From Arachnopeziza araneosa (Eukaryota; Ascomycota; Leotiomycetes; Helotiales; Arachnopezizaceae), in NCBI GenBank assembly GCA_003988855.1, contig QYAI01000007.1:496001-560000 (forward strand): a stretch of 64,000 bases of DNA, written 5' to 3'. Within the stretch, counting starts at the first letter, position 1. Each line of letters opens with the position of its first letter. Positions 11,427 through 23,713 of the stretch are shown in pieces. The position numbers and the translations under genes were made by a program. The notes beneath the pieces were generated by a model. That model had not been told where the DNA came from, did no database searches, and was given only the letters and a program-made list of their open reading frames with translations.

Positions 11427-14273
11427 ATGTCTTCTCGTCCAGAATTAAAAGTATATAACCCATTCAAATCTATCGTTTAGGCTCTCTTCTAATGTTACCA
11501 GGTTGACGATGAAGGCAGCTTCATCAAATTCTACAAAAGCCTAAAGCTGGAAACAGATACTGTCCGTGTTTTTGACCGTGGGGATTTCTATACGGCACAT
11601 GGTGGAGATGCTACCTTCATCGCCAGAACGGTAGGTTTGCGCAGCTCGACGATATGGCACGGCATTTATGTAACATAGGTATACAAAACTACTTCTGTCC
11701 TACGGCAGTTGGGCAAAAATGATTCTACTGGCCTTCCCTCAGTCACTATGACCGTCACGGTTTACAGGAATTTCCTCCGAGAGGCTCTTTTCCGACTTAG
11801 CAAACGAATAGAAGTCTGGACAACGACAGGTCGCAATAACTGGAAGGTCACAAAACAAGCATCACCGGGTAACTTACAAGATATCGAGGAGGAACTTGGA
11901 GGTCAATTCGACGCTGCTCCAATTATACTAGCCGTCAAGGTCTCTGCGAAGGCATCAGAGGCGAGAAATGTTGGTGTCTGCTTTGCAGATGCCAGCGTCC
12001 GCGAGTTGGGGATTAGCGAATTTCTAGACAATGATCTATATTCGAATTTTGAGTCACTCCTCATTCAACTCGGCGTGAAGGAATGCCTGATACAACATGA
12101 TAAGTCAGAAAAAGATGTGGAGATGAACAAGCTTAAAGCTATCATTGACAGTTGTGGAATTGCCATATCAGAGAGGTCAGGGACTGATTTCGGAATTAAA
12201 GACATCGACCAGGATCTAGCAAGACTTTTGAAAGACGAGAAGGCTGTTGGCACTCTTCCGCAAACAGATTTGAAGCTAGCTATGGGTTCTGCGGCGGCTC
12301 TGGTCAAATATCTTGGAGTTTTACACGATCCCTCGAATTTCGGCCAATATCAACTTTACCAACATGACCTATCACAATTCATGAAACTAGATGCTTCTGC
12401 ACTCAAGGCGCTCAACTTAATGCCTGGTCCAAGAGATGGAGCTAAAACTATGTCTCTTTATGGGTTACTCAATCACTGCAAAACGCCAGTCGGCAGCCGT
12501 CTCCTTGCTCAGTGGCTCAAACAGCCTCTTATGAATAAGGATGAGATTGAAAAGAGACAGCAACTTGTCGAGGCATTCGTGGAAGACACAGAGCTACGAC
12601 AAACAATGCAAGAAGAACATTTAAGATCTGTTCCAGACTTGTACCGCTTGGCCAAGAGATTCCAAAGAAAACTAGCTGGACTGGAAGACGTTGTCAGAGC
12701 ATGGCAGGTAGTTACAGCACTTCCAGGATTCATTGATGCTCTTGAAGGTGTTATGGACGAGCAGTACCGGGACCCTTTGGATGAGACTTATACCTCGAAA
12801 CTCCGCGAATATGCAATTAGTCTTGGGAAGTTGCAGGAAATGGTCGAGACCACTGTAGATTTGGATGCTGCGCAAAATCACGAATACATTATTAAGCCTG
12901 AGTTTGACGATGGGCTGCGCATTATCAGAAAACGACTAGATAAGATGAAGTATGAAATGGACCAGGAACATAGAGCTACCAGCAAAGACTTAGGTCAAGA
13001 TATAGAGAAGAAACTTTTCCTCGAAAACCACAAGACGTATGGTTGGTGTATGCGTCTTACGAGAGCAGAAGCTGGATGTATCAGGAATAACAAGAAATAT
13101 CAAGAATGCTCGACTCAGAAAAATGGGGTCTACTTCACAACCCAAAAACTACAAAGTCTTAGAAGGGAGTTCGACCAGCTTTCCGAGAACTACAATAGAA
13201 CTCAAAGTAGTTTGGTGAGCGAAGTTGTCAGCGTTGCGGCTTCGTATTGTCCAGTGATCGAGTTATTGGCCGGTGTGCTAGCCCATATGGATGTGATAGT
13301 CAGTTTTGCTCACTGTTCAGTCCACGCTCCTACTTCGTATATCCGGCCGAAGATACACCATCGTGGTGAAGGTGACACCATTTTGAAAGAAGCTAGACAC
13401 CCGTGCATGGAAATGCAGGATGATATCCAATTCATTACAAATGATGTTACCCTCAAAAGAGGTTCTTCCGAATTCCTGATAATTACTGGACCAAATATGG
13501 GTGGCAAATCCACATATATCCGCCAAATCGGCGTCATTGCTCTCATGGCTCAAGTTGGCTGCTTCGTCCCTTGCTCGGAAGCAGAACTTACCATTTTCGA
13601 CTGTATTCTAGCTCGAGTCGGTGCCAGCGACTCTCAGCTCAAAGGTGTCTCAACATTCATGGCAGAAATGCTCGAGACAGCCAATATTCTTAAGTCAGCT
13701 ACCTCGGAGTCCCTCATTATCATCGATGAGCTCGGACGTGGTACTAGTACGTATGACGGCTTTGGTCTCGCTTGGGCAATCTCAGAACATATTGTTAAGG
13801 AGATTGGATGCTTTTCTATGTTTGCTACTCATTTTCATGAGCTTACAGCGTTAGTGGATCAATACCCACAAGTACAAAATCTACACGTTGTTGCTCACAT
13901 TGATGACAACGGAAAGGCGAAACGAGAGGTTACATTGTTGTACAAAGTCGAAGAAGGTGTCTGTGATCAGAGTTTCGGAATACATGTTGCTGAGTTAGTA
14001 CGCTTTCCAGATAAGGTTGTCAATATGGCGAAGAGGAAGGCCGATGAGTTAGAAGACTTCACGAGCAAGCATGAAGGACAAGCTGTTAAATATGAAAAAG
14101 AGGATGTGGAGCAGGGAAGTGCACTACTAAAGGATGTATTGACTCAGTGGAAGCAGGAATGCGAAGGGAAGGAACTGAGCAAGGATGAGATGGTGAGCAA
14201 GATGAAAGAATTGGTCAAGGGTAACGAAAAGTTGCTAGCCAATCCCTTCTTTCAAAGCGTCAAGGCGTTGTAG
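11427..14273 (+). CDS. MSH2: DNA mismatch repair protein Msh2
   Basis: Three-exon model: 11427-11450, 11502-11630 and 11679-14273, giving 915 aa. Splicing joins MSSRPELK to VDDEGSFIKFYKSL and then VYKTTSVLRQLG, matching the family N-terminus, so the 854-aa open frame from 11709 is missing its first 61 residues. All MutS domains are visible: mismatch-binding-like N-terminal domain, connector, lever/clamp helices and the ATPase with Walker A GPNMGGKST (~655), the SDSQLKGVSTFMAEM stretch and Walker B DELGRGTSTYDGFG. The conserved FATHFHELTAL follows. A C-terminal helix-turn-helix contacts the partner. Role: nuclear, forms MutSalpha with Msh6 and MutSbeta with Msh3 to recognise mismatches and loops. 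Confidence 0.96.
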
Positions 14274-14566
14274 CGTTTTGTATCTTTATCGGAGTCTTGG
14301 GTGGGATTGAAGCCAAGTTAATGACTTGAAAGAAAGATGGCAAATACACCGGCTGTTGGGAAGGCTGTAATAAAAAATGAAGCATGGCATTATTACTAAG
14401 GTATTGGTACGTTCTAAAGTGTTGGCAATATTGTGTCATTTATGGCCACGTTACTAGGGTTTCAACTTGACCGGCGTCCGTGAATACAAACTTACAGCAT
14501 GGGTTAGAGTGATATGCCAAATCTTTCTTATTCTGTGAAATCGGTTCTCTCGCAATGGACAGCTCC

Positions 14567-17088
14567 TCAATCGACACCATCATTAACCTTTCCCAAGTCT
14601 CTTCTAACTCTCCAAACACGGGATCCTACTCCTCGGCCGCGTGAGCCTTCAAGTTTTTGGACCCAAGGTACTCCTTGTAGTTGATCCTCAACCTCTATCA
14701 AACCCGTGATCTCTTCCAGCTCCCTTTCGTCGATGTCAACGGCATCAATCTCCTCCTTGTCAATAATCATGTAATCGTCGGCTCGATTAGATACGTTTTT
14801 CCCTCTTATGGCCTTTTGTTGGACTTGCTCGGTGTATGCCCAACCAGGAGTATCCAACTTTCCACTAATCAGCACTATCGTTTTCCCAGCTTGGCAGACC
14901 TCTTCAATAACATTTCGATCAATGGGAGTGAGAACCTGGATTCGGCGACGAGCTACATCGATTCCACGAATTAATGCAAGTCCTATGCTGTACGAGTTTG
15001 ATGGATCAAGACATATTGCATTCTCGGGGTTAAAATAGGGTAAATCTTCGTCTGGTGTACGGATAATCAGAGGATTTAGAATGTCTTGGGGATGTAAAGA
15101 CTCGTTGTTGAGGATATCATCTTCTAGGCCATCATTTTTCGTTATGTCTCCTTGAGGCTTCTGTCGTAAAAAGTCCATGGCTTTTGAGTCCCATCCGGGA
15201 ATTGCAGAGATATCTTCGATGACTACGACCGAAACTAAAGAGCCATTTAGTGTCTCCGCAAGTAAGGTAGCAGGAGGCTGTTCTCCGTAGCAGAGGATAC
15301 CAAGAATTCGCGAATATTCTCCTGAATAACTGATTTCCCAAGGGGGGACAGTAGTCAAGGGGTCTCCATTCCATGCTAATTTCTCACTGGGTATAGTATT
15401 TACGTGAAAATAAGACATATATTGCATGGTCCTAAGATGCGCTGCTGTTCTGGTAGTAAACTCACTGATCTGTGACGGTAGGCTGATCATTGGTGATGAT
15501 TTTGCAGCATCCCTTAGGCTTTCGACAACTTCTGGTGGGCCATCTTCGGACATGTAAATGATTTCTGAAGGCCGGATTTTCTCGATTAGCTCGATGAGAA
15601 TTTCTAAGCCTGTTCCAAGTACCCAACCAGGTGTATTGATTATGAGAGGACAAGTAGAGTTAGTAGAAAGTAAGTTAGAGTAATGGGCGAAGAGTTCCAA
15701 CGCGCATGCGGTGTACAAGCTGGGGTCCATTGCTGGCGTTACGGCGCATGTTGAATGTGACCGGATAACCCTATTCGGACTTTCTGGGACTGGATGCGAG
15801 AAAGGTAACCCGAAATTCGGCTGCTGAATATGAAGAAGAGCAAGCTGGCCGGGCGGCGAGTATTCAGGCTGCCCGGGGTCGAGATCTAACACAGCAATGC
15901 CACCAGTAAAGCCGGTCTGTTTTTGTCGAGAGAGATTTCCTGCTTCAGAGACTAGTCTGTTTCCAAGGAGTTTCGCAAAGGTCGATTTTCCAGATGACTT
16001 AGGACCGCAGATAAAGATGACCTTAGGTTTAAGTTTGGAGTTACTCTGTTCTGATAATTTCGCTAAAACAACATTCCATTCAGGAGGTGAAATTAGCGGT
16101 TGCAAGTATGCTCTCTCGGGGCCATCGTTGGAGGAGAAAAGCTGTAATATATCTTAGTCCAATTCTAAGCTTGATTGGGGTTGAGTACGTACAATTTTGA
16201 ATGTACTGGGCCTTGGTATTCGTAACAAGTTATTACTATCAGATTCGACGCACGTCGAATGTTCATTCCATAGCCATCCATATAAGGACGACAGGTCGTG
16301 TAACGAGGTTAGACCACTCTCACATTGACGTAAGAGAATCTCGGCGTGATTGATATCAGTGGCTGAGCACCTTATCACTGGTAAAGAATGTGAAGATGAA
16401 GCATGAAGTCGATAAATTTTTTGAGAGGGTCTCAATACTGCTCCCAAGACAGTAATTTCTCCATGTATAATAGAAATATCACATTGCCCGAGGAGAACTA
16501 AGCGCTAAATGAGTTAATATAAAGGCTTAGTAGTCTCATACGCTTTACTAACCTCTCCTGGAGCTATGCGAAGTGAGATCGTTCCATCTGCAAGCTCCGT
16601 GAAATTCTCCTTGCTTGGCTTGTAAGTAGAAAAGGTTGCAGAAAGTTTTTTGGTAGGCATTTCGTGGCCTTTTATAGATGAATCAGACCTTGATAGTTTT
16701 TAGTAATATTTACAGTAAGGTATCCAGCAGGTACATACAAGGATGGTTGACTGTCCTCGTCAAGTTCAGAAAGACTTTCCTCGGCACCAAACTCCGCATC
16801 TCCATTTCCTGATCTCTTGCTGTTTGAATTCTCAGCTCCGGCTGGGATTTTGAAGTCTTTGGACTTTCGTCCCTTTGATATAAATTCTTTACCGAGCTCT
16901 GAAGATATATTTTCTTCAATTGCCGTATTTGCTCTCTTTGGGCTGCTGATACCACCCTTCAAGACTCGCCTAGCAGCAAAGGCACTTAAGGCTGTTGACA
17001 GTTAATAGTGTGGTTTAATTAATTTGATGATGAACTTACAATCACTTTCTGATGAAATCACTCGTTTTCTCTTTTTGATTGAAGACAT
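14567..17088 (-). CDS. GRC3: Polynucleotide 5'-hydroxyl kinase Grc3
   Basis: Five-exon model on the minus strand: 17088-17040, 16991-16739, 16688-16553, 16504-16193 and 16141-14567, giving 774 aa with consistent phases. The N-terminus MSSIKKRKRVISS is basic and a disordered acidic segment follows. The middle block starts with FTELADGTISLRIAPGERLV. The kinase core has Walker A GPKSSGKST (~296-304), DLDPGQPEYSPPGQ and INTPGWVLGTGLEIL. The third intron-exon border (50-nt intron, GTATGT...AAG) is the least certain. Family role: with Las1 it cleaves and phosphorylates pre-rRNA at ITS2, and it supports RNA polymerase I termination in the nucleolus. It is divergent from RPA34, another nucleolar gene. 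Confidence 0.88.
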
Positions 17089-17246
17089 TGTCAATTGTTG
17101 ATATTTGCGAAAAACGCCGAATTTCGAGAAGGCTGAGAATTTTAAACCTTGGCAAAACCTTGTGCCCGAGGCTGACGGAAAAAAATTGTTACCAATTCCA
17201 CAAAAACCAAATATTCGAAGAAACAACAGAAAGCTTTAGCCACAAG
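17089..17246. promoter_or_regulatory. Short shared promoter of GRC3 and RPA34
   Basis: Only 158 bp separate the two start codons, so both transcripts must start from overlapping control DNA. The stretch is mixed in composition and I recognise no named element in it. Confidence 0.55.
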
Positions 17247-18393
17247 ATGGTATCTTTAAGAGAAATGGTAAAAGATTCTCGGCGACAAAACATATATAAG
17301 CCCATCAGGAAACTGCCCAAAAAACCAGTCAAGCCTGGATTTAAGAGTTCTGAGTTCGTCCAAGAAAGCGAAGATGAAGTATCATCAGAGAGCGAGTCGG
17401 ACAGCAATCATGAACCAATTAACTCGAAGCAAAAAACCGCCCCTTCAGAAATTGGTGGCAGGTCACCAGCGCCGGACGGAAGCAGCAGCGAGAGTGAAAG
17501 CGAAAGCGAAAGCGACCAGGAGACTACAAGCAGCGAGGAAGAGGAAGAGGATTCAACTGATGCTATAAACCAAATACCAGTACTGCCTCAAACGTGAGTC
17601 GTCATGCTAGACTGCGATGACTTCTTTACTTACCATTTTAGGAATCCTGCCCTGGAACCAATCGCCAAATCTATAACTTCTCAGAAATCCACACCATACA
17701 AAGCTCCATTAGGGTTTGCAATTGAACCACTGAGCGACAATCCTGCAATTTTGGATGTCCTTAGCAAACAAAACCTAGAGGGAAAGCAGATTTGGTATTT
17801 CACTGCACCGGCTTCTATTGATATATCAGTTATGGAGGAGGTGTCATTGTTGGATATCAAAGGGGCCAAATCGGTTCTTAAACATAAGGGCGATGAATAT
17901 CAATTTGTTACGGAGACAGTATCGAGCCAGACATTCACAAAAATTATGGTTCCGAATGTTTCAGACAAAGGATATCAAATTGGTAGGCATATATCTGATT
18001 ATACTGTGTTGCTAAAGTTTCTAACTAGTGCTAGCCTCAAGGCCAATCGACCAAATTCTGCACCTTCAGCAAAAGGTTAACTTACCCGGAATGAATGACC
18101 CAAGTTTTCTCAAGGCATCACTCACAAAAAAAGCACCTCGGCCTCAACCAAAAGGGCTACGAATGCGCTTTCATCCCATCGGGTTTGATACCGAAAACCC
18201 TGAGAATGACTTGGGTTCAGAAGAAGGAAGTAATATTTCGATAGTGCCTTTGAAATTCACTAGTAAAGTAGAGTCGGAAAAGCATAGCAAAGTAAAGTCT
18301 TCCATTCAAGCCTCGCAGTCACCCAAGAAGAGAAAGCATGAAGATGGAGAAAGGAAGAAGTCGAAGAAAAGTTTGTCCAGCCCCAACAAATGA
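17247..18393 (+). CDS. RPA34: Probable RNA polymerase I subunit Rpa34
   Basis: Three-exon model: 17247-17593, 17642-17982 and 18035-18393, giving 348 aa with matching phases (introns GTGAGT...TAG and GTAGGC...TAG with CTAAC-type branch). The start at 17247 is the first ATG giving KKPVKPGFKSSEFVQESEDE, usual near the front of these proteins. An acidic Ser/Glu tract follows. The folded part has WYFTAPASIDISVMEEVSL, GDEYQFVTE and IASRPIDQILHLQQKVNLP, which fits the A34.5/PAF49 dimerisation and binding module. The tail is Lys-rich (KKRKHEDGERKKSKKSL), typical of the family. Role: forms a TFIIF-like dimer with Rpa49 on Pol I. The call rests on overall layout and weak motifs, so it is likely rather than certain. 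Confidence 0.75.
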
Positions 18394-19261
18394 TTTAGCA
18401 GAGAACTAAAGCGCATAAGAAAAGGCAGAAAGAGCCCCTGATCGTGGTAGAGAGAGCATCAGTGTCAATTGATCCTTCTACACCCCGATCCCGACCCCGA
18501 TCCCGACGATAAAATTGCTCTTTTAAACCCGATAGTTTAGAGCATCCAATCGAGTCTCTGCACTCGTTATAGCCATTGACTGACATTTACGTTGATTATG
18601 ACGGAGGACGCGAGAAGATTGGATCGAAAAGAGACAAGAATAGAACACCTTTCAAGCTGGTGCTTACTTGGCAATTGTCACTTGAAGACCACGCCCTGTG
18701 GAACAGACTTGAGTTTAACTGCTGGTGGGCAACAAAAGAAAGTGAAACACCCGAAACATAATATATCATGTCTATTGCCACAAAAGTAGTGGTGGTTACC
18801 TTGGTTGAGCGGAGAATATTATGCAGTGAATGGTTGCTATTTAGACTCTAGCTGTATGTAAATACTTCAATGGTAATATGTTGTGTTGCTGCATCATCTT
18901 CTCTCAGTGTTTTGTGAGTTTGACCTTGCAGACTGTTTGCAGAAGTCATATCATATCTGTCACAAAATAGTATAGCGCTCAAATAGAGAGTAGACTTACA
19001 AAGCCCAGTGAAAGAAAATCTTGAACATGACAGAGACATCCTCCACTTACTGCACATCCAATCTATGAAATAGGTAAGGATGCGAGCCGAAGCTTGACGG
19101 TCACCGAAAAGGATTTCAAACCCTGTCCCTGTTGGCGGATCGCTGGCGAGGGGCATTTTCCATCCCGCCAAAAAAATTCAACTACAAGAGCTTACCGTTC
19201 ACAGCTTGTCAGCAATTCTCACCTAACAATAATTCTTCAATTAACAAATAAAACTTCAAAC
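18394..19261. other. Intergenic stretch between RPA34 and SHMT
   Basis: About 870 bp holding the RPA34 3' UTR and the SHMT promoter. A small imperfect repeat of CCCGATCCCGA-like units lies at about 18482-18508. No gene is seen. Confidence 0.5.
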
Positions 19262-20875
19262 ATGGCATCAAGCACCCAACATGGTTCGAGCCATACCTAC
19301 GCCCTTTCCGAAACTCATAAGGATGTAAGTCATTATCGCTTCTAAGATTCCTTCTTCGTGCTGACTCGAGATGCAGTTGATGCAGAAATCCTTGTTGGAG
19401 ACCGATCCAGAGATTGCTGAGATTATGGCAAGACCTTTTGCAACATGTCAGATTATACAGTCCTAATTGCTGCCATAGAAACTCGAGATTCAACGTCAGC
19501 GAGAATCCATCCTCCTTATTGCCTCTGAAAATGTCACGTCTCGCGCCGTCTTCGACGCACTGGGATCACCCATGTCAAACAAATACTCTGAAGGTTATCC
19601 AGGAGCAAGATACTATGGTGGAAATCAGCACATTGACGCCATCGAGCTGACATGCCAAGCGCGTGCTTTGAAGGCATTCAATATTGACGCGGAGAGGTGG
19701 GGAGTCAATGTTCAGTGCTTGAGTGGCAGTCCAGCAAACTTGCAGGTATACCAAGCTATCATGAAACCTCATGAGAGACTTATGGGTCTTGATCTGCCTC
19801 ATGGTGGTCATTTGTCTCACGGTTATCAGACCCCTCAGAGAAAGTGAGTCAAAGTCTGCTGTTAAATCAATATTTACTAAACAATTTCAGGATCTCCGCC
19901 GTCTCTACCTACTTTGAAACCTTCCCATATCGGGTCAATATTGAGACTGGCATCATCGATTATGATAAACTTGAAGAGAATGCACTTATGTACCGTCCCA
20001 AGGTTCTGGTCGCCGGCACATCTGCATACTGCCGTCTAATCGACTATGCTCGCATGCGTAAGATCGCAGATCTTGTTGGGGCATACCTCGTGGTAGATAT
20101 GGCTCACATTTCCGGTCTCATCGCTGCTGGCGTCATCCCCAGCCCCTTCGAGCACGCCGATATTGTCACCACAACCACGCACAAGTCCCTTCGTGGACCC
20201 CGTGGTGCTATGATCTTCTTTCGAAAGGGGATCCGCAAGACTGATGCTAAGACTGGCAAAGAGACTCTTTATGATCTGGAAGGCCCCATTAATTTCTCGG
20301 TTTTCCCAGGTCACCAAGGTGGACCTCACAACCACACGATCACTGCTCTTGCCGTTGCGCTCAAGCAAGCAACTACTCCTGAGTTTAAGCAGTATCAAGA
20401 ACAAGTTATCAAGAATGCCAAGGCACTCGAAGTTGAGTTCAAGAAGCTGGACTACAAGCTCGTAGCTGACGGAACTGACTCTCACATGGTCCTGCTTGAT
20501 CTTAGACCACAAGCACTTGACGGAGCACGTGTCGAAGCTGTTTTGGAGCAAGTTAACATTGCTTGCAACAAGAACTCGATTCCAGGTGACAAATCTGCAT
20601 TGACTCCATGTGGTATCCGTATTGGTACCCCCGCCATGACATCTCGTGGATTCGGAGAGGATGATTTCAAGAGAGTCGCTGAGTACATTGACCAATGCAT
20701 CAAGATCTGTAAGGAAGTGCAGGGTGCCCTCCCCAAGGGCGACAACAAGCTCAAGGATTTCAAGGCCAAGGTTGCTAGCGGTGAGGTTGAGAAGATCAAC
20801 GCGATGAAGAAGGAGATTGCCTGCTGGGCGAGCACTTTCCCCCTGCCTGTTGAAGGCTGGAGAATCGGTGCATAA
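19262..20875 (+). CDS. SHM2: Serine hydroxymethyltransferase, cytosolic type
   Basis: Four-exon model: 19262-19324, 19377-19427, 19479-19843 and 19891-20875, giving 487 aa. Intron 2 is unusual: it starts with GC (GCAAGA at 19428) and ends CATAG. Splicing there restores DPEIAEIMKLEIQRQRES, while read-through meets a stop. Conserved features are ESILLIASENVTSRAV, SEGYPGARYYGGNQ, LPHGGHLSHGYQT and the pyridoxal-phosphate lysine in TTTTHKSLRGPRG (~residue 255). Reaction: serine plus tetrahydrofolate to glycine plus 5,10-methylene-THF, the main one-carbon source. There is no mitochondrial targeting peptide at the N-terminus (MASSTQHGSSHTYALSETH), so I infer the cytosolic form. Confidence 0.95.
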
Positions 20876-21426
20876 TTTCGTATTGCTTGGGTCTCGGGTG
20901 TCTTGGAGTTATTCAACAAAAAGCTATGCATACCTACGAGATGGGTGGGTTGGTGTTTTCATTGGCTACTTCAACACAGTCAGGTAGAATCACGGCGCTG
21001 CAGGTTGGAGCATTATACGGATTACGGATTTAACATCGAAGCAAAGAAATCAAACTTCAACATAGCATAAATCAATCGTCCTGCTAGAGGGACTCGTTTT
21101 TAAATTTGATATTTAATTACATGCGTTGAAGACTTCCAATTACAGTTGTTGACTTGCTGCCTCTGCTCACGAGTGAGAATCTAAGTTACGGTTTTTCCAG
21201 TCTTTCGTTACTACTCAATACAAAGCTGTAAATCTTTTGGTCCGAACTCCCCGTGACTTAATGCGGTAGCCATTTTGTGTCCCTAACGCCATCCGAGCAC
21301 CAGCGCTCTACTTCATCTTATACACAGTACATTGCCACCTGCCAAACGCCTTCAAGTAAGCAATCATTAAGTGAAGCCATTCCGATTCTTGCATATTCCA
21401 CACTCAGACCTCTCAAACAACTCAAA
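20876..21426. other. Convergent 3' region
   Basis: About 550 bp between the SHMT stop and the stop of the minus-strand O-FucT-like gene. It probably contains both 3' UTRs. Nothing else seen. Confidence 0.5.
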
Positions 21427-22953
21427 TCAAGGCCACATACACTCGTACATAAACATCCAATCCTGATACCAGCTCTCGAACCGTCCGACCAGTGTTGAGA
21501 ACTCATCCGCAGGCGATTTCCACGGTCGTGTATGAATACCCGCAGTCATGAGATGCCTTCTAAACGCAATGTTCATGGTAAAGGAAGAGAATGAACATCC
21601 TGTGAAGTGGGTACTCTTTTGGAGGACGAGGAAGTCGACAAGTGCTTGTTGATCCCAACTGAGATCTGTTAGAGCCTGGAGATTTGCTCCTTTGAGCAGG
21701 TCAAGCTTCGATGTCACATTCAGCTTTATGGTATCCCATGCTTGTTCCGCAAACTTATGTCCTTCCGTCACATCACCGCAAGCCAAATATGCGTGCTTGA
21801 GCTCACGAACTTCCGCTTCTTTCAAATAACCTTGCGCCTGGGTCTCAAAATTGGGCCACATGGCTAATGCATCTGACTCAGTCCTTAGATGCACACCCAG
21901 AAATGGAGCATCAAGTTTCTTAGTATTCGGGTGCCGGCCAACAAATTTTGCCATGGCCATAAGAATTTTAGTTGCCAGTTCTTCAATGTCCCTTCTTATC
22001 CGCAGCAGATCTCCGAAAGTCGTTGCAAATTCCGGGCCATCCCGGTAGATTGGCCATTCGAAGAAGGTTGCCCATTTAAATCTGACTGTGATTGGCATCT
22101 CGGCACTTGGTGTCCTTTCTGGACTTGCCAGCCAGTTATCAAATTTAGATCTAAATTGATCTAAGTGTCTATTCACTCCTCTCCCGTCACACCCATCGGT
22201 GTCAACATTTAGATCCTTCGGGTAGAACTCCTTGAATTGCCGTACACTCGCTGCGTTTGGAATATCCTGAACCTCGTCATAGATTACCAACTGTGGGCAG
22301 TATTTGCCTAATGCATATCTGAAATGTTCTTCGTTGAAAAAGTAATTAAAGGGCTGGAAGCCTGTTGTGAAGATATTCGCAAGGTCCTCCTCTGATCGCC
22401 GCTGGATCTGTGGCATAATGACGCCCGTTGCTCCTGCATCGATAGCATACCGTAGACACGTCAAGATAAAATTTCGAATGTTTCCTATTCCTCCCGAATT
22501 GTTATCGCATTCAAATATCAGACCAGGTTGTACTACTGTCTCGCTGCAAACCCGTGCCAAGGGCCAGCCGACATATGGCCCATCGAACTCATATTGGTGA
22601 ATGTCGAGTAGTGTTGGAGATGTTGCAGCTTGCAAATCCACTTTGTTGGTGGGCTCGATGGGTTTGTATGGCTTAGGCTTAGGTTTGCTCTGCCCTGCAG
22701 GAGGAGGAGGAGATGTCGCAGCACCTCCGTCAGACGGCGGTAAAGGATCGAGGGGGAGTTTGTCGTCACTGACTTCTACCGGGGGTGGTCCCGCGAAGGG
22801 ATTTAAACTTGAGATGGGAGAATCAAAGAAGAAATGATTGATGAGAAGAACATTGACGATCACGGCCGCGACTAGAAAGTAGCGGTACTTCCCACTCCGC
22901 AGCGCTCCGTTGACCATTTCAGAGAAGCCTTTGCGCACCATTGTAAAGAACAA
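21427..22953 (-). CDS. Type II membrane glycosyltransferase-like protein (O-fucosyltransferase fold)
   Basis: Single exon, 508 aa. A short cytosolic tail and one membrane segment (YFLVAAVIVNVLLINHFFF, ~24-43) are followed by a Pro-rich stem (~50-95) and a luminal domain. This is the layout of Golgi glycosyltransferases. The domain has CDNNSGGIGNIRNFILTCLR near its start and FLGVHLRTESDA at ~350, the HLR-x-E-x-D signature of the GDP-fucose protein O-fucosyltransferase superfamily. The donor and acceptor are unknown. Related fungal proteins are common and largely uncharacterised. Two in-frame ATGs occur at the start (MFFTM); either could be used. Confidence 0.75.
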   Translation of the reverse strand: MFFTMVRKGFSEMVNGALRSGKYRYFLVAAVIVNVLLINHFFFDSPISSLNPFAGPPPVEVSDDKLPLDPLPPSDGGAATSPPPPAGQSKPKPKPYKPIEPTNKVDLQAATSPTLLDIHQYEFDGPYVGWPLARVCSETVVQPGLIFECDNNSGGIGNIRNFILTCLRYAIDAGATGVIMPQIQRRSEEDLANIFTTGFQPFNYFFNEEHFRYALGKYCPQLVIYDEVQDIPNAASVRQFKEFYPKDLNVDTDGCDGRGVNRHLDQFRSKFDNWLASPERTPSAEMPITVRFKWATFFEWPIYRDGPEFATTFGDLLRIRRDIEELATKILMAMAKFVGRHPNTKKLDAPFLGVHLRTESDALAMWPNFETQAQGYLKEAEVRELKHAYLACGDVTEGHKFAEQAWDTIKLNVTSKLDLLKGANLQALTDLSWDQQALVDFLVLQKSTHFTGCSFSSFTMNIAFRRHLMTAGIHTRPWKSPADEFSTLVGRFESWYQDWMFMYECMWP

Positions 22954-23713
22954 TATTGTAAAGGCGGCGGAGAGCGATCGAGGTAAGGGATATAGCGAAC
23001 GTAGGACACCTCGGATGGTAGAATGTAGTCAAAAGAATGGAATGCTACGAGGGTAGAATGCGAAGGGAGGGCGTGTCAGCGTCAGCGGCACTGGCCCACA
23101 ACCTAAAATAAGCGCAAATTTGGTGGAATTTGAGCTAGATTGTCTAAATTAGCCAAGGAGATGGATAAGGTAGCAACTGCCATGGGGTCTGTGGCGAATT
23201 ACGTGCAGTTGCGGAGGTATTAGTGCTGGTGTCGCTGGTGTCGCTGGTGTTGTTGGTACGGGGTTCGAAGCTCTGCAGGAAGTACTGTCATCAGGTCGGT
23301 AAGCCAGTATTCCATCAGGTCCAAATCAACGGCAGCACAACAGAAGGAAATGTCAAGAGGGCCAAGATATCAGTCGAGCGTGAAGGAACCAGGTCCTCAA
23401 ACCCATGGGTTGGGCGGGTGACGGTAAAATTGGATACGGGCCGCAGAAAAAGGGGAACACGAACCCTCACGTACATTCTTAGCTGGAAAGCCTCCTACCG
23501 CCTCCCGCAAGAGACGACTCAACTCAAATAATCATAAGGAAAATTTTCTATTTGGTGTCAAAAAAGGTGACAGAATTATTCAACTGCCAATTCTTCCTGA
23601 ACACTACAATAGCATTCAACGAGTCCCAAAATCCCATCACGCTAACCTTGTGTCATTGCATCATCAGGGCCATAAACTCCAAACTCCAAACTCCAAATGC
23701 CATCCTTGCAGCC
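22954..23713. other. Intergenic stretch
   Basis: About 760 bp between two minus-strand genes: promoter of the O-FucT-like gene and 3' UTR of the next. Small GTCGCTGGT-like triplet repeats sit near 23225-23258. No gene seen. Confidence 0.5.
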
